DNA from: Deltaproteobacteria bacterium RBG_13_52_11
Lineage (GTDB): Bacteria; Desulfobacterota; B13-G15; RBG-16-54-18
DNA: 6,453 nucleotides
Assembly (NCBI GenBank): GCA_001797745.1
Contig: MGQF01000023.1
Span: forward strand, 1 to 6,453
Direction: 5' to 3'
Shown here: piece after piece, positions 1 through 6,038 of the stretch
How the letters are laid out: each line of letters starts with the position of its first letter
Numbering within the stretch: the stretch's first letter is position 1
Position numbers and translations under genes: made by a program
The notes under the pieces: model-generated
Databases searched by the model: none
Told to the model about the DNA's origin: nothing
The model's input: the letters and a program-made list of their open reading frames with translations, nothing else

Positions 1-861
1 CACAAGCTTTACGCCGATGTTGCCGGCATTGAGATCCGGAAAGATCAGGATGTTGGCCTTGCCGGCTACAGGGCTTCCTCCCTTCACCTTCCTGGCCGCC
101 ACCTCCGGTACAATCGCTGAATCCAGCTGAAGCTCGCCGTCAATGAGCAGCTCCGGCCTGCGCTCGTGCACCATCTCCAGGGCCTTCAACACCGTGTCAA
201 CGCGCTCGTGGGTGGCGCTGCCCTTTGTTGAGAAAGACAACAAGGCAACGCGCGGTTCCCAGCCTAAGAGGCTCTTCACGGTGTCGGCAGTCGAGATGGC
301 GATGTCGGCCAGCTCATTCGAATCAGGCGCCGGGCAGACAGCGCAGTCGGCGATCCCCAACAGGTTGCCTTCCGGCCCCTCATATCCCGGTATTGACATA
401 ATGCCCATGCTTGAGACCGTCGAGATGCCTTTCTGTAATCCGATGATCATCTCACTGGCCATGATCACCTCTCCCGTCGTATGGCTCAGTCCCGCCACCA
501 TGCAGTCCGCCTCGTCTAATCTCACCATCATGACTGCGAAATTGAGCGGACCTTTCAACATGCGCTTGACAGCGGAAGCTGGAAAGTCCGGATTGATCTT
601 GGCATACCCGTTGGCGAATTGCTCGACCTTTGCCGCATCGGTGTGGTCAACCACCGTGATCCCATCAAGCGATACCCCGATGTTTCCCGCTAAAACGGAT
701 ACGGCCTTTGGTTCTCCAACGAGTATAGGATAGGCGATGCCGAAATCCCGTATCTGACGCGCCGCCCGCAGTATCTTCTCCTCGTTAGCCTCTGGAAACA
801 CGACCCTTTGTGGATTAGCCTTGGCCTTAAGCTGTAGTTGCTCCATTACATCCGTACTCAT
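1..861 (-). CDS. pta: Phosphate acetyltransferase (partial, C-terminus beyond window)
   Basis: Catalyses acetyl-CoA + phosphate <-> acetyl phosphate + CoA in the cytoplasm; with acetate kinase this yields ATP from acetyl-CoA or activates acetate. The frame is open for 287 codons to the left edge, so roughly the last 40-50 residues of a usual ~330-residue short-form Pta are missing. Family landmarks are visible: an N-terminal RVVFPEANEEKILRAA segment (about residues 19-34), DCMVAGLSHTTGEV in the middle, ALLSFSTKGSA in the second half, and FPDLNAGNIGVKLV at the edge. There is no extra N-terminal DRTGG/BioD-like domain, so it is the short form. The ATG at 861 has a GGAG Shine-Dalgarno 8 bases upstream (870-873) and lies 26 bases after the acpS stop, so the two genes are probably one transcript. 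Phosphate butyryltransferase is a related alternative, but the conserved C-terminal-half motifs favour Pta. The specific acyl group is inferred from family membership. Confidence 0.92.
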   Translation of the reverse strand, partial: MSTDVMEQLQLKAKANPQRVVFPEANEEKILRAARQIRDFGIAYPILVGEPKAVSVLAGNIGVSLDGITVVDHTDAAKVEQFANGYAKINPDFPASAVKRMLKGPLNFAVMMVRLDEADCMVAGLSHTTGEVIMASEMIIGLQKGISTVSSMGIMSIPGYEGPEGNLLGIADCAVCPAPDSNELADIAISTADTVKSLLGWEPRVALLSFSTKGSATHERVDTVLKALEMVHERRPELLIDGELQLDSAIVPEVAARKVKGGSPVAGKANILIFPDLNAGNIGVKLV

Positions 862-887
862 TTCAATCTCTCCTTATTTAAGGACGC

Positions 888-1265
888 TCATTTTGATAGA
901 GTGGCTACCGCTACGGCATAGTCTCCATCATACGAGAGGCTCAAAAGCACACGGGATACATCACGTCCGGATGCAAGCTCAGCAAATCTTCCCGTGAGAA
1001 CAGGGATCGGTTCTCCATGCTCCCCGTCCCGGACCTCTATTTCCTTGAACTGGACGCCAGTCTCCCAGCCTATTCCAAATGTTTTAAAGATGGCTTCTTT
1101 GGCGGCAAAGGTCATTGCCAGATAGGCCACGCGGTCAGGGTGGGTTTCAGCCCGCTGCTGCTCCCACGGCGTGAATACCTTGTCCATAAACACCTTGCCG
1201 CCGGTTTCCAGTACATCTCTCATTCTGCTGATGGTGATGATATCTACACCCAGCCCTATCGGCAC
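888..1265 (-). CDS. acpS: Holo-[acyl-carrier-protein] synthase
   Basis: Transfers 4'-phosphopantetheine from CoA to the serine of apo-acyl carrier protein, activating it for fatty acid synthesis. At 125 residues it has the normal AcpS length. The two Mg-binding regions are present: GLGVDIITISRM at residues 4-15, with Asp8, and FAAKEAIFKTFGIG at 53-66, with Glu57 as the expected second acidic ligand. The C-terminus VLLSLSYDGDYAVAVATL matches the family's final strand (usually LSxSHxxxxAxA), though the usual His is replaced (LSYDGD). The start is GTG at 1265, supported by a strong GGAGG at 1271-1275 with a 5-base spacer. It sits directly behind a gene remnant and 26 bases before pta. AcpS can be a housekeeping gene, or it can serve a local carrier protein; no carrier gene is visible here. 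Confidence 0.93.
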   Translation of the reverse strand: MPIGLGVDIITISRMRDVLETGGKVFMDKVFTPWEQQRAETHPDRVAYLAMTFAAKEAIFKTFGIGWETGVQFKEIEVRDGEHGEPIPVLTGRFAELASGRDVSRVLLSLSYDGDYAVAVATLSK

Positions 1266-1270
1266 AGCAG

Positions 1271-1275
1271 CCTCC
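1271..1275 (-). promoter_or_regulatory. Ribosome binding site fixing the GTG start of acpS
   Basis: The minus strand reads GGAGG followed by CTGCT and GTG. This strong site at ideal spacing supports GTG at 1265 as the acpS start, giving the usual N-terminus of the family. It lies just downstream of the URO-D-like remnant. Confidence 0.7.
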
Positions 1276-1280
1276 GGATT

Positions 1281-1425
1281 CTACAGGACCTGTATTTCCT
1301 TTTTTTTCTGTGGCGCGTCCATAAACACCGTACTCCTTTGCGGCCTCGATCATGGCCTTGATGTTCTCCAGTTTTGCTTCGTCCGCGAAGGCCCCCGGAA
1401 TCAGTATGTGCCCGCCATCCTTCCC
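1281..1425 (-). pseudogene. C-terminal remnant, URO-D / corrinoid methyltransferase-like
   Basis: Between the oxidoreductase stop and acpS, the minus strand encodes a clearly protein-like stretch beginning GKDGGHILIPGAF and continuing through ENIKAMIEAAKEYGVYG. The pattern (Gly-Gly, hydrophobic, Pro-Gly, then E/N-I-K-A-M-I-E-A and K-E-Y-G) is typical of the extreme C-terminus of the URO-D superfamily, which includes the MtaA/MtbA-type methylcobamide methyltransferases. That assignment is from memory of the family and is moderate. The frame is closed upstream by a TGA at 1426-1428, and no start or N-terminal domain is present, so this is not a complete gene. Near its end is a run of eight A (1300-1307). 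In the present frame it reads on into acpS; with seven A it would end at TAG (1281-1283), just before the acpS ribosome binding site, a natural operon junction. It is probably the tail of a gene whose body was lost when the upstream redox genes arrived. Confidence 0.5.
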
Positions 1426-1452
1426 TCAGTACGATTATGAGCTCTGTGAAGG

Positions 1453-4062
1453 CTACGTAACCTTCTTTACTTTAACTTTGACACAGGCTTCGAGACTCAT
1501 TGATATAGGATCTAAGTCGCTCCACCGATTTTCCAACAGACTCATGAAACTAACACCCTTGCCGCGGGCAATAGGCTGCCCTTTTGCCCAGTGACCAGCA
1601 GTGCCCATAATGGTTATCATATTCGGATGCTGTCCTTTTCTGAGCTTGAGTACACCTTGGACTTTAGTACCCCTATCGGACTCAAGCTCAATAGTGTCTC
1701 CGTCCTTGAGTCCTTTTTGTATGGCCATAGTGCGGTTCATTGTGATGTTATATGTATAAGGGTTCATTCTGCTTGCCTCATCGATCCATGGCTGTTCCAT
1801 GGTAGCTGAGCCTACGTGCAGCGGATCACGGTAACAGAAACAATATAGGTCGTACTGAGGGTCTTCTACCAGATGAGGAGGAATTGGATACCATTGAGGA
1901 ACGGCGGCAAATCTTTCCCAGGGCAGTTCTATTCCCATCTCGTCGGCTATCTTTTTTGTCTTTTCCCCAAGGTCTATCATCCATTCCCAGTAAACAGGCA
2001 CTCGGACGTCTTTGAAGTATTTCCAGTAGGTTTCTTCCACCTTCTTTGGCCAGGAGATAAAGCCATGTTTTTTGAACCACTCCCAATTATGTTCAGGACC
2101 AAAGTGTTGCGTTACTACTCTATCACAAAGGTCATCCCATTCTATTTTCTCTGTTGGCTTAAGCTGTCGAGCTTCATCCAGGTGCAGCATGTTATTATAG
2201 ATCGCATTGACTTTGGCGCGGAGGCCCATCCTGCCAAGTAAATCAATAGCAACTTGCGCGCTATGCCTTCGGCTGTACCGGGGCTCAACTACCTTCTGGG
2301 TTATATGGAAACACCACGGCTCTTCATATACGTGAGGCTGGGAGTGGAATTGAGCAAAAATACCTGCCCAGTCCGAGTATTCAAGGTAGCATGTATCGGG
2401 TAAGACGATGTCGGCAAAACCTTCATTGAATTCGGTTGGAAATATATCAATATCAACTATGAAGGGGACTTTCTTGAACAGTTCAGTCTTGGCCTTTGTC
2501 GGTGCGTTCAAGACAGAATTAGAGGCAATATTGACGATCACCTCAAAATCAGGGTCTATTTTAGCTTCCCCTAATAATTTCTCTCTATCTGAAATTCCCA
2601 GAAGAGGAACTTCCAGCGCCATGGGAAACATTGGGAGGAGATCCTTATGAGGTTTGATTGGATCTGGTAATGGCCACGTACGAGGGAGAAGCCATTTGCC
2701 GGCAACATCAAGGAGCCCATCAGGGTCTGGCTTAACCCCCATAAAGGGTAAACCCGTTTCGGAATAGCCGTGACACTCGACAGAGACTGACAGGTTACCC
2801 CCAGGTACATTAGCCGCTCCAAGCACATGAGGAAGCAGCTCAAACGCAAAAACCGTATGCATCGCGTTATGATGGGTTACCGCCGCCCGTATATGTTGAG
2901 TGCCAACGGGTCTAAACGGGAATTCCTTGCCGTCTACGGTAACAGTTGCTCCTACCATGGCAGCCTCGGCAAATTCTTTTGCAATACGGCGAATGGTAGC
3001 TGCCGGAACACCACTTACCTCTGAGGCACTCTCAGGGGTATACTTCTTAAAGGTTTCCTTGAGCAGTTGCCAGGCCGGACGGCACTTGATGCCGTTCACC
3101 TCATGGGTGTTGTCCAAGTCGAAATCGCCAATACCGGGATCATCAAAAACCTTGGCTCTCGATGCCGTGGTATCCCATACCATCGGTTTTTTGGTCTCTT
3201 TATCCCTTACATAGCGGCCGTCAGGAGCGATAAGATAAGGGGCGTTGCTCTTCTTTTTAAGGTAAACTGCATCATATATCCCCAGCTCATTGACTATAAC
3301 ATTAAGCATGGCCAAAACTACGGCGCCGTCTGTTCCCGGAACGATAGGAATCCATTCCGCTGCCTTGGCCGCAGCATTGTTACAGACAGGATCAAAAACA
3401 ACCAGTTTCATGCCTCTGTCAAGAGCCTCGGCAGCCAGCCTATTAGCATATTGCATAAACCCACCGTAAGCGGCATTCGTACCGAACACTATCGTATAGT
3501 TACAATGCTTCCAGTCAGGGAATAAACAGAAAGCTCCGTAGAATTGCGCGTTGGTAAAGTGTCCGGCGTTTCCACAGTTTGCCCCCCCGCTGATTGCAAT
3601 CTCAGGGGTGCCCTTGGGTGTACTTAGGCCGGCAAGTAGCAGCCCCACAGTAAAGCCCAGCATAGTCGAGGCACTAATCCCATGATGTATCAGGACTTTG
3701 CTTGGGTCATCGTCCATGGCCTTTTTGAGCTTCGCGGCTATTTCATCGAGCGCCTCCTCCCAGGATATCTCCTTCCATTGAGGGTCAATGCCAATCCCTT
3801 TCTCTGGGTTAGTTCTCTTCAAGGGTACGTTTAGGCGGTTGGGGTCATAGAGCACCTGTAATCCAGCCAAGCCTTTGGGACACAGCCCACCCCTGGAACC
3901 CACAGAACTGTTCGGGTTCCCTTCCAGCTTCACCACAACGCCATTGACACGACGGGCACGTATTGCACACTCAGACTGACATCTACGGCATTGTGTGGGT
4001 ATCCATACGTCTTCATATATTTCTGATTTGTTCTTCACTGTCTTTGCAGAATGAACCTTCAT
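1453..4062 (-). CDS. Molybdopterin oxidoreductase, catalytic subunit (DMSO reductase superfamily)
   Basis: An 869-residue Mo/W-bisPGD enzyme, the catalytic subunit of a membrane redox complex. The N-terminal [4Fe-4S] motif is complete: Cys25-x2-Cys28-x3-Cys32-x28-Cys61, followed by PKG. The first PGD/Mo region holds SGGANCGNAGH (about 158-168), where Cys163 is the best candidate metal ligand; that position is inferred. A central block around VDIDIFPTEFNEGFADIVLPDTCYLE is characteristic of the superfamily. The C-terminal dinucleotide-binding domain runs from about residue 737, with MNRTMAIQKGLKDGDTIEL and the late GTAGHWAKGQP motif. Start ATG has GGAGG with a 5-base spacer (4068-4072). There is no twin-arginine signal, and an in-frame TGA six codons upstream (4078-4080) rules out a longer N-terminus, so the protein should stay in the cytoplasm. 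It is the last gene of the module, 59 bases after the membrane subunit. Polysulfide, thiosulfate, oxyanion or organic substrates all remain possible. Confidence 0.9.
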   Translation of the reverse strand: MKVHSAKTVKNKSEIYEDVWIPTQCRRCQSECAIRARRVNGVVVKLEGNPNSSVGSRGGLCPKGLAGLQVLYDPNRLNVPLKRTNPEKGIGIDPQWKEISWEEALDEIAAKLKKAMDDDPSKVLIHHGISASTMLGFTVGLLLAGLSTPKGTPEIAISGGANCGNAGHFTNAQFYGAFCLFPDWKHCNYTIVFGTNAAYGGFMQYANRLAAEALDRGMKLVVFDPVCNNAAAKAAEWIPIVPGTDGAVVLAMLNVIVNELGIYDAVYLKKKSNAPYLIAPDGRYVRDKETKKPMVWDTTASRAKVFDDPGIGDFDLDNTHEVNGIKCRPAWQLLKETFKKYTPESASEVSGVPAATIRRIAKEFAEAAMVGATVTVDGKEFPFRPVGTQHIRAAVTHHNAMHTVFAFELLPHVLGAANVPGGNLSVSVECHGYSETGLPFMGVKPDPDGLLDVAGKWLLPRTWPLPDPIKPHKDLLPMFPMALEVPLLGISDREKLLGEAKIDPDFEVIVNIASNSVLNAPTKAKTELFKKVPFIVDIDIFPTEFNEGFADIVLPDTCYLEYSDWAGIFAQFHSQPHVYEEPWCFHITQKVVEPRYSRRHSAQVAIDLLGRMGLRAKVNAIYNNMLHLDEARQLKPTEKIEWDDLCDRVVTQHFGPEHNWEWFKKHGFISWPKKVEETYWKYFKDVRVPVYWEWMIDLGEKTKKIADEMGIELPWERFAAVPQWYPIPPHLVEDPQYDLYCFCYRDPLHVGSATMEQPWIDEASRMNPYTYNITMNRTMAIQKGLKDGDTIELESDRGTKVQGVLKLRKGQHPNMITIMGTAGHWAKGQPIARGKGVSFMSLLENRWSDLDPISMSLEACVKVKVKKVT

Positions 4063-4121
4063 TTCTTCCTCCTCAATTCAAAACATTCTCCTTGTAGAAG
4101 AGACGTCTCCGCAAATGATAC

Positions 4122-4991
4122 TCAAGCCGGAATTAAGGGGCTATAGAGGCCGACTTTCAATACACTGTACGTGAATGCCATGCCGCCTATGATCTCACAG
4201 GCAAGAACTACTATGGCCAGCGGTGCAGGTATGTTGCCGCTGAGATAACTTGAAAGCGATATGGCCAGCGGTACGACTATGCCACATAAAACCACACCTA
4301 TCCCCAATACGACAGCCGGGTAACCGCGGGTTAACTCCCTCACTGATTGCTTCGCGGTTGGCTCCTCATAGGTTGCGGTCCACAGGTATAAAACTATAAG
4401 AACTATAGCGACAATGAGTAACACGAGGCTTACCGCTATCACCGCTCCGATATCAACCCTGGCGGTGTCTAGACCAATGGCCATGACCAGAGCCAAACCA
4501 CTCAAGATGCCCCATACGATAAACAATGCTGGTAATAAAGCTGAGTTCCAAAAAGGAATGCCATTAACATAGCTCATAATAAAACCAGCATATATCATTA
4601 TGCCAAACGCCATTATTCCGGTTAGCACTTTGAATACAATCTCCCCAGCCGTTCCCGGTAGCCAGTACGAGAAGGCAAGCTGTATGGCACCGAAGACAAT
4701 AAGCAAAATAGTAATAAGGAGGCCTCTGGAAATCCATGATGTCTGGGGTCTGAGAATCATTCGCCAGAGCTTCAGCGGTCTTTCTGCATGGGCAACGTGG
4801 AATCCACTCTTTAAAACTGCAATGATTAGCCAGCTTATGAACATACCCCACAGGTTATTAAAATATAAAGAAACCAGATAAGAACCGCCTCCAAGTATAC
4901 CAGCATATAAGGAAAGCCAGATGAGTATCCCTCTTCGTTCAACCCATTCTGTCTGTGGTGTATAGGTTACCATCCATTCGTATGGCTTCAT
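4122..4991 (-). CDS. NrfD/PsrC-family membrane anchor subunit of the molybdoenzyme complex
   Basis: A 289-residue integral membrane protein expected to anchor the complex and exchange electrons with the quinone pool. About eight hydrophobic helices are visible (roughly residues 22-44, 47-67, 90-110, 117-138, 150-172, 180-205, 225-248, 255-280). Family landmarks: HAERPLKLWRMILRPQTSWISRG after helix 2 (68-90), GFIMSYVNGIPFWNSALLPALF at the helix 4-5 junction (136-157), and a Glu-Ile-Ile-Gly segment in the last helix. The ATG at 4991 gives the typical MKPYEW start and lies 19 bases after the ferredoxin subunit stop. A longer in-frame start at 5123 would overlap the ferredoxin gene by 113 bases and encode an unlikely hydrophilic leader, so it was not used. 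Whether it translocates protons, as proposed for some NrfD-type subunits, cannot be told from the sequence. Confidence 0.9.
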   Translation of the reverse strand: MKPYEWMVTYTPQTEWVERRGILIWLSLYAGILGGGSYLVSLYFNNLWGMFISWLIIAVLKSGFHVAHAERPLKLWRMILRPQTSWISRGLLITILLIVFGAIQLAFSYWLPGTAGEIVFKVLTGIMAFGIMIYAGFIMSYVNGIPFWNSALLPALFIVWGILSGLALVMAIGLDTARVDIGAVIAVSLVLLIVAIVLIVLYLWTATYEEPTAKQSVRELTRGYPAVVLGIGVVLCGIVVPLAISLSSYLSGNIPAPLAIVVLACEIIGGMAFTYSVLKVGLYSPLIPA

Positions 4992-5000
4992 CTCCTTATG

Positions 5001-5006
5001 CCTCCC
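5001..5006 (-). promoter_or_regulatory. Ribosome binding site fixing the start of the NrfD-type gene
   Basis: GGGAGG on the minus strand lies nine bases before ATG 4991. A second AAGGAG (4992-4997) directly abuts the ATG and is too close to serve as the main site. The spacing and the position just after the upstream stop codon support the 289-residue start over the longer frame. Confidence 0.6.
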
Positions 5007-5010
5007 ATCT

Positions 5011-5661
5011 TTAATCAATGTAGTATACTGAAGGTTCAGTACCCCACTCGGGATGAAGTGAGTATCCCTTTCTTGCTCTGATAAGCATTGATACGTCACT
5101 ATCCGGGTCATCCAGATCGCCAAAATGCCTCGCCTTGACCATGCATGTATTTACACAGGCCGGGGTTGCTTCACGGTCTATCCCCGGCTTCAGACCTTGT
5201 GTAATGCCCTTATCGATTCTCTCCATGCAGAAATTACACTTGATCACAGTGCCTGGTTGAAGAGGATACAGCTTCCGACCCATAACTTCCAGCTCGGTTA
5301 GACCCGCTTCGGGGAAATATCCCTTGTTTTTATCAACATATAATGTCCGTTGCTGATAGGGACAGGCAATGACACAGTACTGGCAACCGCTACACGTATC
5401 GGGGTCAACAGTGACGATGCCATCTTCTCTTCGTGTACTGGCTCCGGTAGGACATACGTTGACGCATACTGCCTCTTTACAGTGGTTGCAAAGTAGCGGA
5501 TACACCAATTTTCTTACGCGTGGGTATTCTCCGATCTCGCCCACAAGCAGCCTGTTCCAATATACACCGGGGGGGAGAAAGTGTTCTTGCTTGCAGGCTA
5601 TCATACAGGCATAACAATTAACGCATTGCTTCAAATCTATTACCATACTCCATCTAGTCAT
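5011..5661 (-). CDS. 4Fe-4S ferredoxin-type electron-transfer subunit (four clusters)
   Basis: A 216-residue PsrB/DmsB/NrfC-like subunit that relays electrons between the membrane anchor and the molybdenum subunit. Sixteen cysteines form four cluster-binding sets: Cys13-16-19-23, Cys58-61-66-70, Cys90-93-96-100 and Cys142-145-169-173. The N-terminus MTRWSMVIDLKQCVNCYACM is the classic opening of the family. There is no signal peptide, so it is cytoplasmic like its partner. The ATG at 5661 has GGAGG four bases upstream (5666-5670). Longer in-frame starts exist: ATG 5733, adding a peptide that includes GFDKVTGGK, and TTG 5748. Neither has a good ribosome binding site, but the extra peptide looks protein-like, so a 240-residue form remains possible. 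The stop is 19 bases before the NrfD-type gene. It is the first gene of the module, so order is B-C-A rather than the common A-B-C. Confidence 0.92.
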   Translation of the reverse strand: MTRWSMVIDLKQCVNCYACMIACKQEHFLPPGVYWNRLLVGEIGEYPRVRKLVYPLLCNHCKEAVCVNVCPTGASTRREDGIVTVDPDTCSGCQYCVIACPYQQRTLYVDKNKGYFPEAGLTELEVMGRKLYPLQPGTVIKCNFCMERIDKGITQGLKPGIDREATPACVNTCMVKARHFGDLDDPDSDVSMLIRARKGYSLHPEWGTEPSVYYID

Positions 5662-5665
5662 CTTA

Positions 5666-5670
5666 CCTCC
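5666..5670 (-). promoter_or_regulatory. Ribosome binding site for the ferredoxin subunit
   Basis: GGAGG followed by TAAG and ATG on the minus strand. The four-base spacer is short but workable. It decides between the 216-residue start and the longer forms, which have no comparable site. Confidence 0.5.
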
Positions 5671-5762
5671 AGTGACCTTATCGAATCCTCTTGCCTTGAA
5701 AGAAGAAAAGATATTCTTAATCCCTTCCCCCATGTCCGCAGTTTCCAACTACTGCGTTTTCG

Positions 5763-5796
5763 TCGGAACTGATTTGTATACGCACGTCACTTCCGA
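5763..5796. repeat. Imperfect inverted repeat upstream of the redox module
   Basis: The plus strand carries TCGGAACTGA at 5763-5772 and TCACTTCCGA at 5787-5796, ten-base arms matching at nine positions around a 14-base spacer. It lies about 100 bases upstream of the chosen start of the ferredoxin subunit (about 30 from the alternative ATG). It could be a transcription factor operator or an mRNA hairpin in the leader. Chance occurrence is not excluded. Confidence 0.35.
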
Positions 5797-5879
5797 TATT
5801 CTACGCTTACCGCTGTCGCCCGATCATCACATAGGCACAGTTCTCTCGAACACTCCTGTTTAAAACATCAAATCCAATA

Positions 5880-5969
5880 TTATTCCTGCCTCACGGTCAT
5901 CAGCCTCTCATTAAGAAGTATGCCATCGGTAAAAGTGCCTCCGGTATCGACTGAAACCCTGAAAGCCAT
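5880..5969 (-). pseudogene. Truncated hydantoinase A (HyuA/oxoprolinase-type) N-terminus
   Basis: An ATG with an AGAGAGG ribosome binding site seven bases upstream (5977-5983) opens a 29-codon frame ending in TAA at 5880-5882. It reads MAFRVSVDTGGTFTDGILLNE and then RLMTVRQE. The VDTGGTFTD block at residues 7-15 is the phosphate-1 motif of the hydantoinase/oxoprolinase N-terminal (ASKHA-like) domain, found at exactly this position in N-methylhydantoinase A, 5-oxoprolinase and acetone/acetophenone carboxylase subunits of about 500-700 residues. No continuation was seen in other frames downstream. It follows a hydantoin racemase-family gene by 69 bases, a sensible partner in an intact operon. 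It is therefore best read as the surviving 5' end of a lost gene. It could still be translated as a 29-residue peptide. Confidence 0.75.
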
Positions 5970-6038
5970 AACCCAACCTCTCTTTTTCTATTACATAATT
6001 AAATCCGCCACTTTTATCTGCTCGAACGCCTTTGAAAA

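Larger units (their letters stand above)
5662..6038 (-). other. Scar-like intergenic region upstream of the redox module
   Basis: This 377-base stretch holds no complete gene. From right to left it contains about 69 bases after the racemase stop, the 30-codon hydantoinase A stub (5969-5880), about 80 AT-rich bases without recognisable coding, an imperfect inverted repeat (5763-5796) and a second small inverted repeat (5737-5742 with 5751-5756, CGCAGT/ACTGCG, 8-base loop) just upstream of the possible longer ferredoxin starts. A TAGAAT at about 5800-5805 resembles a -10 box, but no matching -35 is seen. This is the most likely place for a promoter of the module, though none can be fixed by eye. 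Confidence 0.45.

Noticed and set aside
143..733. A 196-codon plus-strand open frame opposite pta
   Set aside because: The translation is low-complexity, Ser/Pro-rich and unlike any protein I know, while the minus strand carries unmistakable Pta motifs throughout. It is an antisense shadow.
1147..1353. A 68-codon minus-strand frame overlapping acpS
   Set aside because: Only its first part (the remnant's C-terminus) is protein-like; the rest is acpS read in the wrong frame. It is described as a remnant instead.
1453..4062. Assignment as periplasmic nitrate reductase, formate dehydrogenase or pyrogallol transhydroxylase
   Set aside because: No Tat signal and no recognisable NapA partner genes; no selenocysteine-type context at the metal ligand; transhydroxylase large subunits lack the N-terminal four-cysteine cluster motif seen here. 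The family is clear but the substrate is not.
4100..4109. Ten-base palindrome GAGACGTCTC in the gap before the oxidoreductase gene
   Set aside because: It is short, without a loop or T-run, so neither a terminator nor a convincing operator.
4212..4272. Direct repeat TATGGCCAGCGGT at 4212-4224 and 4260-4272
   Set aside because: Both copies lie in the coding sequence in the same frame, 48 bases apart, each encoding a PLAI piece of neighbouring membrane helices; a coincidence of codon use is enough to explain it.
4122..5123. Longer 333-codon version of the NrfD-type protein
   Set aside because: The extra 44 codons overlap the end of the ferredoxin gene in another frame and have no hydrophobic or family-like character; ATG 4991 has a ribosome binding site and the normal family N-terminus.
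5737..5760. Plus-strand hairpin CGCAGT...ACTGCG followed by TTTT, terminator-like
   Set aside because: There is no plus-strand gene for it to terminate, the stem is only six base pairs, and on the minus strand the T-run is on the wrong side.
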